A stretch of DNA of 64,000 nt from Taibaiella sp. (GTDB lineage Bacteria; Bacteroidota; Bacteroidia; Chitinophagales; Chitinophagaceae). Positions 49,701-57,015 of this stretch are shown in pieces. How positions within the stretch are numbered: position 1 is the first letter of the stretch; every line of letters begins with the position of its first letter. The position numbers were made by a program, and so were the translations under genes. Below the pieces are notes generated by a model. The model ran no database searches. It saw only the letters and a program-made list of their open reading frames with translations, and had not been told where the DNA came from. The DNA is taken from positions 496,001-560,000 of the forward strand of contig JAEUVV010000013.1 of assembly GCA_016786705.1 (NCBI GenBank). The letters run 5' to 3'.

Positions 49701-51708
49701 GCTCTCCTGCTGCCGCGCCAATACCGGCAAGCAATGATGGGGTATAAGTAGTGTTCAATAAAACGCCATCCCTGATCAGGCGGATCTGTATAGCACTGAG
49801 CACTCCCGCATCCACCAGTTTATTCATCGCGATATCAAATGATACATAATGGGTACCGGTATAATTGGTCACCGCATCGGTTACCGCAAACGTAGTGGTA
49901 GTGCCTACACCGGTCGTCATATCGATCGAGGCAAAGTTAGCAGGATCTGCATCGATCACATTTTCGGAAGTGTTGATCGCACCTGCCACCGCGATCAGGC
50001 CACTGTTACTGGTAAACTTACCGTCAACATAGACCGGGTATGCCGGTTGCGTCATTTTTACCATTGTATTATTCGGCAACGCCGCACCTGCGCAGAATTG
50101 TTGCGCTACCACGCCATAGATGCGTAATTGCTTCAATACATTTAAAGCAACAGACCCGGTTGATACCAGGCGGATCTCATTGAAGGGTTTTGCCGGGTCT
50201 GTTTTGAAGCCAATCAGCTTACGGCCATCGCCATTCAGGAGCGAGGTACCCAGGTTCAGTAAAGAGCCGTTACCGGTTACTGTTTCCTGCAGGCTGCCAT
50301 TCAGATAGGTGGCTACACCCAGGTTATCCAGCAGTTCCAGTGCAAGTGTTCCGGACTGGCCGATATCAAACCCGGCATAATAACCACCCGGGAAAGCTGC
50401 CAGGGATTTCTTTACAGAAATTTGCAGGCCATTCCCCACATTAGCCAGGCTTTGACTAACCGTAGCATAGTTAGTAGTATCCGCGTCCAGCATATAATCC
50501 AGGTTGATGATATTCTCTCCCAGCAAGCCTACATTCAATAAGCCGGAGGTATTCTTGTCTACGGTTACCGGGTAAGCCGGACTTCTTAGAATAGTTTTTG
50601 TATTACAAGCCAGTACTGGACCTTCAGAGAAGCATTTAAAAATCGCGTTATATACGTTCATAGAGCCCAATGCGGAAGAAAAAGAAATTTCCACCCGGTT
50701 TGCCGGTAATGTGGTGAAGAATCCTACTTCATAAGGAGTGCTGCCGGTCAGCAAACCCACACCCAATAAGACGCTGGCCCCGTTTTTAGTTTCTTGTAAT
50801 GTTCCGTTCAGGTAAGTCCTTAAGGTAATACTGTTTAGCAGGTCTAATCCAAGTATTCCCAGGAGCCCTGCAGAGTTGCCCACCCTGAAGCCCATAAAGC
50901 TACCGGTAGGATAAGTGGAAAAATTATCCGTTACAGAAAGCGTTCCTGGAAGGCCTAAAAGAGAGCTGATCGCAGTCGAGTTTGTTGTTGCAGCATCTAC
51001 CACTTCTGTTGCGGCTGCCGGTGCGACAGTCAGGTTAAACAAAGGATACACAAGCGGCGCGGTCTGATTACAGGTAGTATTGGGAGCACTGGCATAGGTC
51101 ACCTGTGTTACCTTACTGACCTGGTACGTACGGTTAATCGTTTCACTACAATTAACTGCCGTCAATGTAGTCACTAAACGGATATGTGTATAATTTGCAG
51201 CGGCAAAGCCACCTATTTCTATATTTCCTCCTCCCAAATCTATTATACTCTGGGAGCTTACATTGGTAAAGGTCGTTCCGTTTGCAGAAGTCAGAACAGT
51301 ATAGGTAGTATTAGCATCATTTGTAATCACGAAAGAAACATAGTTACCTGAATTATAAGTACTGCCATTGGTAACGGTTATAATACCCTGTCCTGAAGTC
51401 GATACAGGCGTGAGGCAGCCTAAAGCCCCACCCACAATCTGAGCATGCAGGGTCATTGTAGCCGAGGTACCGGCATCTGCATCTACAATATTATTTTCAT
51501 TTGTAATCGAAGAAGTCTGTCCTGCTACCCCGGATGTGGCGCTCTTAGTAATTGTAAAGCCGGTAAATGCAGGGGCTACCCAGTCCACGCGTTTATTGGC
51601 GATCAGGCTACTCTGCTGTGCCTGGATCGTATTGGGGCACAATATGGTCAGAAAGAAGATAAAGAAGAGGCAGGCGCAGATCCGGTGTTTTTGTATAATT
51701 ACATTCAT
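46729..51708 (-). CDS. giant secreted repeat protein without a T9SS sorting domain
   Basis: A 1659-aa exported protein. Signal peptide at residues 10-31 (ICACLFFIFFLTILCPN). Residues about 30-905 hold five beta-rich units of about 175 aa, each with a phrase like YPVTVDKNTSGLLNVGL and VIDADPANFAS and often CN at the start. Residues about 905-1210 and 1210-1505 are a tandem block of about 300 aa with Ig-like/cadherin-like domains (SGTGAPAHGTVSV in both copies, YTPAAGFYGIDEFAYTICET and YTPVAGFYGTDQFTYTVCET). The C-terminus (about 1505-1659) is another beta domain ending KVNIQ, with no sorting signal or lipobox. It may be an adhesin or biofilm scaffold held by the partner encoded at 45647. Confidence 0.8.
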   Translation of the reverse strand: MNVIIQKHRICACLFFIFFLTILCPNTIQAQQSSLIANKRVDWVAPAFTGFTITKSATSGVAGQTSSITNENNIVDADAGTSATMTLHAQIVGGALGCLTPVSTSGQGIITVTNGSTYNSGNYVSFVITNDANTTYTVLTSANGTTFTNVSSQSIIDLGGGNIEIGGFAAANYTHIRLVTTLTAVNCSETINRTYQVSKVTQVTYASAPNTTCNQTAPLVYPLFNLTVAPAAATEVVDAATTNSTAISSLLGLPGTLSVTDNFSTYPTGSFMGFRVGNSAGLLGILGLDLLNSITLRTYLNGTLQETKNGASVLLGVGLLTGSTPYEVGFFTTLPANRVEISFSSALGSMNVYNAIFKCFSEGPVLACNTKTILRSPAYPVTVDKNTSGLLNVGLLGENIINLDYMLDADTTNYATVSQSLANVGNGLQISVKKSLAAFPGGYYAGFDIGQSGTLALELLDNLGVATYLNGSLQETVTGNGSLLNLGTSLLNGDGRKLIGFKTDPAKPFNEIRLVSTGSVALNVLKQLRIYGVVAQQFCAGAALPNNTMVKMTQPAYPVYVDGKFTSNSGLIAVAGAINTSENVIDADPANFASIDMTTGVGTTTTFAVTDAVTNYTGTHYVSFDIAMNKLVDAGVLSAIQIRLIRDGVLLNTTYTPSLLAGIGAAAGEQRQRIGIVTTEEFDGAQLVIDGVANIGLLGTVKVYDLSIEKLNAAPLLCNQTVELKNGQHPVVINDTRTGAQGLVNVTAAGSAVENPWYVIDTSSTNYAKLTKTVGVANNVALSVVNPIEQYPIGTFAGFRIVNENTGLLQLDLFNSITVTTYLNGVAQDVVAGNNLINLGLVGLPILGSGSGTPYNVGFYSTQPFNEIQVSLNDLVGVNAGLTNTVRVYSAFVDTRFATGNSLLCSNTNPDFTVNYVNRLATGNLSTNDKMPAGTTYGPAVAGAANPNASLPSINSDGTYSFTPAAPGVYKFDVNVCTPGQTTGCITERLTISVVDPALSTNRPVVNDDVVVMKGAATNPPALAINVRQNDGAGNLTGTIGLPVAITSGTGAPAHGTVSVNGSGQLEYTPAAGFYGIDEFAYTICETPSGICDTGRVRVTVLVSDVPNSTLAVDDYTPVVYNGALTVPVARGVLANDTDPEGNTQTVTAKTETATGKGTIVLNADGSYTFTPVAGYLGDAQFTYEITDNGTPAYSVNGTLHFLVRENPYATLPDLAVAYINKEVSGNVANNDKMPVGTSYGTPVPLAGNPNTGIPALTTTGTYTFTPTVAGRYEFDVPVCMPDQASGCPLQRLVITVLNPAVATNGLIVNNDVAYVRGNGTNPASVTIPVKLNDGNGNIGGTLSNPVIPASGTGAPAHGTVSVDGNGNVIYTPVAGFYGTDQFTYTVCETPSGQCQTAAIIVEVLSPDLVNSTWAIDDYKTTTKNAAMTVTAANGVLANDMDPEYNALSVVPKTETVTGKGTLVLAADGSYTFTPVTGYTGPVTFSYDIADNGTPLKTAKGTLMILVKLIPDLTITTQISTSNFTIANLTTANLRIRLHEIEGSPTMNFSAPVYVRLSKSSAAFTYSFDPALTTINVPGATPVDNTHWELVTNNSTMMLFKLKPEFELSPNALTSIGVSIQVIGSATTSTNNITTVVYNGSGGEAVSNNNSNVRKVNIQ

Positions 51709-51964
51709 AGTTTGATGTTTTAAGATTAATGATTCGGTTAGTTACTGTCTTATTTCAATAATAGTTTTTATTTAATTGTAAAACAATATATATCAATATA
51801 TTACAATATAAAATAATAACTAAATTGTTTAAAAATTGACGATAAGGCCCCAAACGCGAATAAGGAAATTTACGTTTAGACTGGGCTAAGGTGTACAAAG
51901 CAGGGCTTGGGTATCAAGCCGCTTTTAATTTTTAAAAATTTTGAAAACCTGGTTTCTTAGTAAA
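51709..51964. other. AT-rich upstream region of giant secreted-protein gene
   Basis: Very AT-rich stretch with no gene seen. No strong -7 box is close to the ATG at 51708. Part of a 900-base gene-poor region. Confidence 0.35.
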
Positions 51965-52153
51965 ATGCAGAAAGAGGTATGTATCGCATACATACATATT
52001 TGGAATCGTCCAAACGGTCTAGCTCAAGTAGCTATGGAGATAGTGAGGCTAAATACCCGAGATCTGTAGATCAAAGGCTGCGATACCAATCAGAAATTGG
52101 GAATGGTGCAAAAAATTGCAGGGCAGGAAGACAAGGTCAATTTCACTATCTAA
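51965..52153 (+). pseudogene. short coding-like remnant with internal TAG
   Basis: ATG at 51965 gives 34 codons to TAG at 52067-52069, but the same frame stays coding-like for 27 more codons to TAA at 52151-52153 (KGCDTNQKLGMVQKIAGQED). This looks like a small gene split by a nonsense mutation. The family is not recognised. A longer frame at 51979-52212 in another phase looks low-complexity and is not preferred. Confidence 0.25.
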
Positions 52154-52310
52154 GCTTCATTGAAAATTGCCTAAGAAATCATGTAATTTTGTTCCATACT
52201 CATATTTTTTAGAAGTTACAAATGAATAGGGATAGCATTAGTCTGCTTATTTTCAAGGTGGTTGTAGTTTTAGACAAATACTTAAAAGAATAACATTTAA
52301 GCTTGTGCTA

Positions 52311-52357
52311 CAAAGTTCAAAATATTATTTAAAAAAAACAATACGGGAATTCCCGTA
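52311..52357 (-). promoter_or_regulatory. promoter P3 with palindrome TACGGGAATTCCCGTA
   Basis: Minus strand: perfect palindrome (52357-52342), TTG (52341-52339), 20 bases, GAACTTTG (52318-52311). This is the same geometry as P1 and P2. It points to the giant secreted-protein gene (ATG 51708), about 600 bases downstream, implying a long leader RNA. No better gene lies in between. Confidence 0.6.
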
Positions 52358-52569
52358 TTTTATATTATATTATCAGTCTTCCTACTATATTAAATGCGGC
52401 TTTACCAGCAGTTTATCTTCAATTGTAGCTTTCTTTAAAACACAATAGCAGCAACTGTTTCCATATTAATTGCCGCTCTTTTCCGCAAGGTTAATTAGCC
52501 TGAAACTAAGCCGTATTTCAGGTTGACTTTCAGCCATCTGAAATTATTTTTTTACACAAATCTTAACAA

Positions 52570-52602
52570 AAAAGCTGCCCTATTTTTGATAGCGCAGCTT
52601 TT
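52570..52602 (-). terminator. terminator of lipoprotein gene
   Basis: Stem AAAAGCTGC / GCAGCTTTT with inner CTAT/ATAG pairing and loop; on the minus strand a T run follows. It ends the 52623 gene. Confidence 0.8.
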
Positions 52603-52622
52603 ATATAAACAATTAAGTAAAA

Positions 52623-52922
52623 TTATAAATCTCTTTTGATCTTGCTAATAGAGATCATCTCATAAACTTTAGGACCATAATCACAGGTATCAGTAAGACC
52701 CGAAAATGTATATTCAATCAGTACTGGTAAATTATCGTGCTGATAGGCAGCATCCAGGCGAACAGGTTTCAAAAAAGAGCTGTCAGGTAACACCAGAAGA
52801 TAACCACAACCTGCATTGGTAATATCCCCGGTGTTGATCACCACGGCTTCTACCATTTTCTTATCCGGGTTGCATGCAGCAAGACCGGCACAAAGTGTTG
52901 TAGCTAATAATATTTTTCTCAT
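52623..52922 (-). CDS. small lipoprotein of unknown function
   Basis: A 99-aa protein with a lipobox (LAAC at residues 14-17), so the mature form of about 83 residues is a periplasmic-side or surface lipoprotein. The domain is a small beta-sheet unit with Cys in AGCGYLLV and DTCDYGPK that may pair. VVINTGDITNAGCGYLLVLP and PVLIEYTFSG are typical of short Bacteroidota lipoproteins, without known role. Single gene with its own terminator. Confidence 0.7.
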   Translation of the reverse strand: MRKILLATTLCAGLAACNPDKKMVEAVVINTGDITNAGCGYLLVLPDSSFLKPVRLDAAYQHDNLPVLIEYTFSGLTDTCDYGPKVYEMISISKIKRDL

Positions 52923-52995
52923 GATAACATTTTCCGTTTAAAACACCTAAATTAATATATTTCACGTGTTTTACAAATTTCTGGCTTAATTTCTT

Positions 52996-53706
52996 CTACT
53001 CGGTAAACTTATAACCCACGCCGCGTACGGAATGGAAATGTTTCGGGCTACGGCTGTCTTTCTCAAAATACTTCCTGAAATTCAGGATAAAATTGTCTAT
53101 AGTGCGCGTGGTAGGATAAACATTATACCCCCAGACGGCCTGCAGGATATGTTCGCGGCTGACCACCTCGTTTTTATGCTCTACGAGTAATCGTAATAAG
53201 GCTATTTCTTTTTTACTCAATTCTATGTTTTTACCATCCTTATCCTTCCCTACCTGTGCAGAAAAATCTATTTTGCACTTCCCGAAGGTATAGGTATCCG
53301 GAACATAGCTACGCTCTTTGAGCTTCTTATTCTTCGTGATCAGTTTATCTACTCTTATCAGCAATTCTTCCAGGTCAAAGGGCTTGGTCATATAATCGTC
53401 CCCACCTTTTTTCAAGCCTTCGATGCGGTCATTACTCGTATTACGGGCGGAAAGAAACAGGATAGGCACATCATTATTCTGGATTCTTATGTTTTCGCAT
53501 ACAGTTAGTCCATCCATTTCCGGGATCATAATGTCCAGGATGATCAGGTCAAAATACTCCTGCTTTACAGCCTTTATAGCAGCCGTACCGCTGATAACGG
53601 TTGTTACCTCGTAATCTTCCAGCTCCAGATTCAGCTTTAAAGCTTCCCTTAAGCTCTCTTCATCTTCAACAATTAATAAAGACGCTTTCTTCTCTGCTCT
53701 TATCAT
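52996..53706 (-). CDS. OmpR-family response regulator
   Basis: A 236-aa regulator. Receiver 1-125 with VEDEESLREALK, acceptor Asp in LIILDIMIPEMDG, and DDYMTKPFDLEELLIR. Winged-helix DNA-binding domain about 135-236 (IELSKKEIALLRLLVEHKNE, VVSREHILQAVWGYNVYPTT, FHSVRGVGYKF). No histidine kinase is nearby, so the partner is elsewhere. Its -7 box is at 53766-53773. Confidence 0.92.
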   Translation of the reverse strand: MIRAEKKASLLIVEDEESLREALKLNLELEDYEVTTVISGTAAIKAVKQEYFDLIILDIMIPEMDGLTVCENIRIQNNDVPILFLSARNTSNDRIEGLKKGGDDYMTKPFDLEELLIRVDKLITKNKKLKERSYVPDTYTFGKCKIDFSAQVGKDKDGKNIELSKKEIALLRLLVEHKNEVVSREHILQAVWGYNVYPTTRTIDNFILNFRKYFEKDSRSPKHFHSVRGVGYKFTE

Positions 53707-53765
53707 AATATTTAGCTGAACTTAATAAACAATACTTTACCTGTAAATATTACAGGCTTAATGTG

Positions 53766-53773
53766 CAAAATTA
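53766..53773 (-). promoter_or_regulatory. -7 box of OmpR-family regulator
   Basis: TAATTTTG on the minus strand, matching TAnnTTTG, 59 bases before the start at 53706. Weak -33. Confidence 0.4.
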
Positions 53774-53804
53774 CAATTCCGAATGTAAGTAAACTGTCAT
53801 ATTA

Positions 53805-54995
53805 CTAAGCCGGTACCGAGCTGCCGGCGCCACCGCCAAAAGCGCCAATGGCTCTTTTATATATAAATAAATACACGTAAAGCAAGCAAAGGAAGAACGG
53901 GAGCAGCTCTGTAATCGCCATTGCCTGTATGCCGATTACATGGACCATTAATGCAAGGATAAGCAATACGATCGCGATGAGGCTATACTGCTTATGCCAT
54001 TTCCGAGGCTTAAAAATAGTGAACGCGAACGGCAGATTGAAAGGTAATGCCCATAAAAGGTTATAGTTATTGGCACAAGACTGATGATCGGTACCCAACC
54101 ACATAAATAAAAGCATAATGCCCAATAAACCGCTGAGTAACAGGTGCAATAAAGCAATGGCGGGCTTAAGTACCTGCAGGGGTCTTACAAAAAATACTAT
54201 TAAGGTGACTAACAATAGCCCGATCATGGCCCACAGGGGGCCGTTAGGACTGAGCGCAGAACGATCAGCGCCTTTAACTATTTGCTTAGGACTGCCGGTA
54301 ACAATCGCTACCCCATCCAGCTGGGCAGTGGCCATGCCCTGCATCAGCATGTCCGGCAGGAACATAGCTTCTTCATTAGTCATTACCTTATCGATCCGGC
54401 TGCCCAGCACGATGTTAATACCTAAACGCGCCCAGTGATTATTGCGTTGATATTCATTAATAATCTTCCGGAAGCTTATCTTCCGCCCTTCGGGTAGGGA
54501 GCTGCCAAAGCTAAAGCCCTGACCCAATGTACCCGGAAAAATATCTCTTACCCGGGTAGCACAATTATCATACAGGAAATCATACTTGTAGTATTTGTTT
54601 TCGGGCTTCAGGTTGTCTTTTAAAAAAGCCAGTATTTTGCTTTTTTGCTCTGAGCTTAAGGCCAGCTCCTGTTCTACTACGCTCCTCTGCTCATAACTGT
54701 AATCCTCTACGAAGTTAAAATAGCTGCCGATGCCTACATAGTACAACAGTTTCCCTCGGGTAAACTTCATAAGGAAATCCGGGCCGAAATTAAACATCCC
54801 GTAGTTATACACTTCATCAATGCCCCGGGCAGGATCGGTATACCGTATAGCTGTATGCCCGAAAGAAGAATAAAGCTCGTCGCCAACGCCACAAGTGAGC
54901 AGGCTCAGGCGTGTCTGGTCGGTGGCGGTGTCGTTTTGGGCAAATAGGTTAAAAGCGCTAAGCAATAGCAGTAGCAATATGCGGATCCGTTTCAT
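53805..54995 (-). CDS. DUF4105 membrane protein
   Basis: A 396-aa protein. Signal peptide (ILLLLLLSAFNLFAQ), then the DUF4105 domain with GVGDELYSSFGHTAIRY (conserved His), YDFLYDNCATRVRD (conserved Cys) and RNNHWARLGI. Four or five hydrophobic spans fill the C-terminal third (about 240-385). The His/Cys pair suggests a papain-like or transglutaminase-like fold in the periplasm, as noted for the DUF4105 family. Function unknown. The start at 54995 is chosen from MKRIRILLLL; an in-frame ATG six codons earlier adds little. Confidence 0.82.
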   Translation of the reverse strand: MKRIRILLLLLLSAFNLFAQNDTATDQTRLSLLTCGVGDELYSSFGHTAIRYTDPARGIDEVYNYGMFNFGPDFLMKFTRGKLLYYVGIGSYFNFVEDYSYEQRSVVEQELALSSEQKSKILAFLKDNLKPENKYYKYDFLYDNCATRVRDIFPGTLGQGFSFGSSLPEGRKISFRKIINEYQRNNHWARLGINIVLGSRIDKVMTNEEAMFLPDMLMQGMATAQLDGVAIVTGSPKQIVKGADRSALSPNGPLWAMIGLLLVTLIVFFVRPLQVLKPAIALLHLLLSGLLGIMLLFMWLGTDHQSCANNYNLLWALPFNLPFAFTIFKPRKWHKQYSLIAIVLLILALMVHVIGIQAMAITELLPFFLCLLYVYLFIYKRAIGAFGGGAGSSVPA

Positions 54996-55159
54996 GAAGA
55001 TTATAATTGACAACGCAAACCTAGTAAAAATGCGGGAATAAGCCGCTTTATTCTACAGCCCCCGCTTTGCCGGGCGGCATTGTGCAGATTCCGGGACTAT
55101 TTATGACCAACAATCCATTATTAACAAATTCTTACCTAAACTATTGTAAGTTTTGACCG

Positions 55160-55290
55160 TCTATTATAGTTAGTATAACAAGAGTGCGATACTCTTCTCC
55201 CCTTGGGGTGTATTTAATTACACGGGAGTATTGTTTTTTGTTTTTAGGTGAAATGTAAAGACCCTCAACGTCTGCTGAGGGTCTTTCCTT
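55160..55290 (+). ncRNA. possible small structured RNA with tandem terminators
   Basis: No gene fits this interval. On the + strand there are several short stems (GAGT-ACTC, GTGTA-TACAC, ATACTC with GAGTAT) followed by the U tract TTGTTTTTTGTTTTT, then a second perfect stem AAGACCCTCA / TGAGGGTCTT (55258-55267 with 55276-55285) with a CCTTTTTT tail. Tandem + strand terminators with no + strand gene upstream suggest a short RNA. A promoter is not clear (TAAGTTTTG near 55147). The second stem could also end the hpf transcript on the minus strand. Confidence 0.3.
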
Positions 55291-55325
55291 TTTTAATATA
55301 TATTGAGCGCAGCCTTTGCTAAAGC

Positions 55326-55625
55326 TTATGCTATTAATTTTTCTTTATGCTTTTTAATTTGTGCTACAATAGAATCAAAAGCATACTCGAAGGATTCTTC
55401 AAATACTTTAGACTCATTTTTTGCGAACAGGGACGTTTTAGGTATATTCACCTTGATATGCACTACTTTATCATTTAGTTTTTCATTTACATGCTCCAGG
55501 ATCAGGGAGACTTCTACATTGATAATTTTTTCATGGAAAGTTTTAAATTTTTCAACTTTCTTTTCTATATGATCGATTAATTTCTGATCTGCATCAAAAT
55601 GTACTGCCTGAATTTGAACGTTCAT
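55326..55625 (-). CDS. hpf: ribosome hibernation-promoting factor, HPF/YfiA family
   Basis: A 99-aa short HPF. It binds the 30S subunit in stationary phase and blocks translation. N-terminus MNVQIQAVHFDADQKLIDHI, with INVEVSLILEHVNE and IPKTSLFAKNESKVFEESF, is the family core; the long C-terminal domain is absent, so it is the short form. It follows xerC by 33 bases. Confidence 0.9.
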   Translation of the reverse strand: MNVQIQAVHFDADQKLIDHIEKKVEKFKTFHEKIINVEVSLILEHVNEKLNDKVVHIKVNIPKTSLFAKNESKVFEESFEYAFDSIVAQIKKHKEKLIA

Positions 55626-55658
55626 ATTGGTTTAATTTTAAGTGTTAACAATTTATGT

Positions 55659-56564
55659 TTAGGATTCATTAGTCGCTTTGGGATGCGCCTGCTGATATAT
55701 TTTTTTCAAATGTTCGATATTACTGTGTGTATAGATCTGTGTAGCGGCCAGGCTGCTATGCCCTAATAATTCTTTGATGGCATTGATACCGGCACCATTA
55801 TGCGTTAAATGGGTCGCAAAAGTATGCCTCATAACGTGGGGGCTTCTTTTACTTAAAGTAGTTATATCCTGGCCCAGGTAGCGGTTTACTACCCGGTATA
55901 CATAGTTATCATACAGTGGTTTTCCTGATTCTAAAGTTAGCAAATTATTATGTTCACAATGGATTATTTGTTGCTTTTCTTTTAAATATTCCCGGATCAT
56001 TTGTACCAGGTCCGCACCGATAGGAATTACCCGCTCCTTATTTCGTTTTCCTAGTACGACCAGTTCATTTCTGAATAAGTCAATATCCCTTTCTTTCAGG
56101 CTGATCAACTCGCCCCGCCGCATACCGGTCTGGTATAAAAGTTCCAGGATCAGCCGGTGATTAAGGCCATCCCAGCCATCGGGATATTGTATTTCGGCAA
56201 ACAGCTTTTCGCTCTGGTGTTGCTCCAGGAATACGGGTAGTCTTGCCGGGGCCTTGGGCACTTTGATTTGCGCTACCGGGTTTACGCTGATCATTTGCCG
56301 TTTAAGCAAGAATTTAAAGAAAGATTTTATTGCAGAGATTTTTCTTTGAACGGAGCGCTCTTTATGTTTCAGCTCGTTGAGGTGAACCAGGAAGGAGCGT
56401 ATATGTATCGCCTCGACACGCTTCGTATCCGCTAATTCATAGGTACCGGAAAGATAGGCAATGAACTGGTTTAAATCATTATTATAGGCCAGCAGGGTAT
56501 GTGCCGACATACGTTTTTCATACTTAAGATACTGTTCAAATAATGTAAGGTGCTCCTTTATCAT
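55659..56564 (-). CDS. xerC: tyrosine recombinase XerC
   Basis: A 301-aa site-specific recombinase that resolves chromosome dimers at dif with a partner Xer. SAM-like N-terminal domain 1-95 and catalytic domain 115-301. Catalytic residues: Arg in YQTGMRRGELISL, Lys in GKRNKER, His-x-x-Arg in SPHVMRHTFATHL, His in LLGHSSLAATQ and the nucleophile Tyr in QIYTHSN. It lies between hpf and rpsU, the usual Bacteroidota order. It is a housekeeping enzyme, not an element integrase. Confidence 0.92.
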   Translation of the reverse strand: MIKEHLTLFEQYLKYEKRMSAHTLLAYNNDLNQFIAYLSGTYELADTKRVEAIHIRSFLVHLNELKHKERSVQRKISAIKSFFKFLLKRQMISVNPVAQIKVPKAPARLPVFLEQHQSEKLFAEIQYPDGWDGLNHRLILELLYQTGMRRGELISLKERDIDLFRNELVVLGKRNKERVIPIGADLVQMIREYLKEKQQIIHCEHNNLLTLESGKPLYDNYVYRVVNRYLGQDITTLSKRSPHVMRHTFATHLTHNGAGINAIKELLGHSSLAATQIYTHSNIEHLKKIYQQAHPKATNES

Positions 56565-56682
56565 AGTATCTGTTTATCTCCTACCTTTTACTATTGTAAA
56601 TATACGCATCTTAAAAAGGAATTAAATCAGCATTAAAAAATTTATAACAAATAATTTTTTATTGTATAGCGTTTATAAAAAA

Positions 56683-56711
56683 GCGAAGCCCAACCTAAGG
56701 TTGGGCTTCGC
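56683..56711 (-). terminator. terminator of rpsU
   Basis: Perfect 13-bp stem GCGAAGCCCAACC / GGTTGGGCTTCGC with a three-base loop; on the minus strand it is followed by TTTTTTATA. It separates rpsU from xerC-hpf. Confidence 0.88.
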
Positions 56712-56746
56712 GGCATGCTTCTTGTCGTAAAGACGGAAAAGAGCGA

Positions 56747-56944
56747 TTAGATCTCTACTTTTCCTGCAAGAATTTGCTGACGATAAGCTGCTTTCAACAC
56801 CTGCTCTCTCTTAGTGATAGATGGTTTTGTGAACGCCTGGCGCTTACGTAGCTGATTCAGGGTACGAGATTTTTCGAATTTCTTCTTATACTTCTTCAGT
56901 GCCTTGTCAATATTCTCGCAATCTTTAGAATCGATAATTAGCAT
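56747..56944 (-). CDS. rpsU: 30S ribosomal protein S21
   Basis: A 65-aa ribosomal protein near the anti-Shine-Dalgarno end of 16S rRNA. In Bacteroidota bS21, bS18 and bS6 are known to hold the anti-SD and so suppress SD-led initiation. The sequence fits: MLIIDSKDCENIDKALKKYK, RKRQAFTKPSITKREQVL. Start 56944 was chosen over the longer frame (56992) because it follows a strong SD (56951-56958) and matches the family. The -7 box TACCTTTG is at 56978-56985 on the minus strand. Confidence 0.95.
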   Translation of the reverse strand: MLIIDSKDCENIDKALKKYKKKFEKSRTLNQLRKRQAFTKPSITKREQVLKAAYRQQILAGKVEI

Positions 56945-56950
56945 ATTAAT

Positions 56951-56958
56951 ACCTCCTT
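56951..56958 (-). promoter_or_regulatory. full Shine-Dalgarno sequence before rpsU
   Basis: AAGGAGGT on the minus strand, six bases before the ATG, complementary to all eight bases of the anti-SD ACCTCCTT. Most genes here lack an SD, so this one stands out and fits autoregulation by bS21. Confidence 0.8.
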
Positions 56959-57015
56959 TTATGTGAAAAATAGGGAGCAAAGGTACGAACAATTTCTAAT
57001 ATTAAAAAATATTCC

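Noticed and set aside
46808..51723. Many + strand open frames opposite the giant gene
   Set aside because: They are shadows of a high-complexity repeat gene and have no signal or family features.
51979..52212. 77-codon + strand frame
   Set aside because: Ser-rich, no homology felt, no promoter; it is out of phase with the coding-like split frame in the same place.
52342..52400. P3 reading towards the + strand
   Set aside because: After the palindrome on that side there is no TTG and no TAnnTTTG-like box at 20 bases, and only opposed genes follow.
55659..56564. XerC as integrase of a mobile element
   Set aside because: It sits in the usual rpsU-xerC-hpf order with no att repeats or phage genes, so it is housekeeping.
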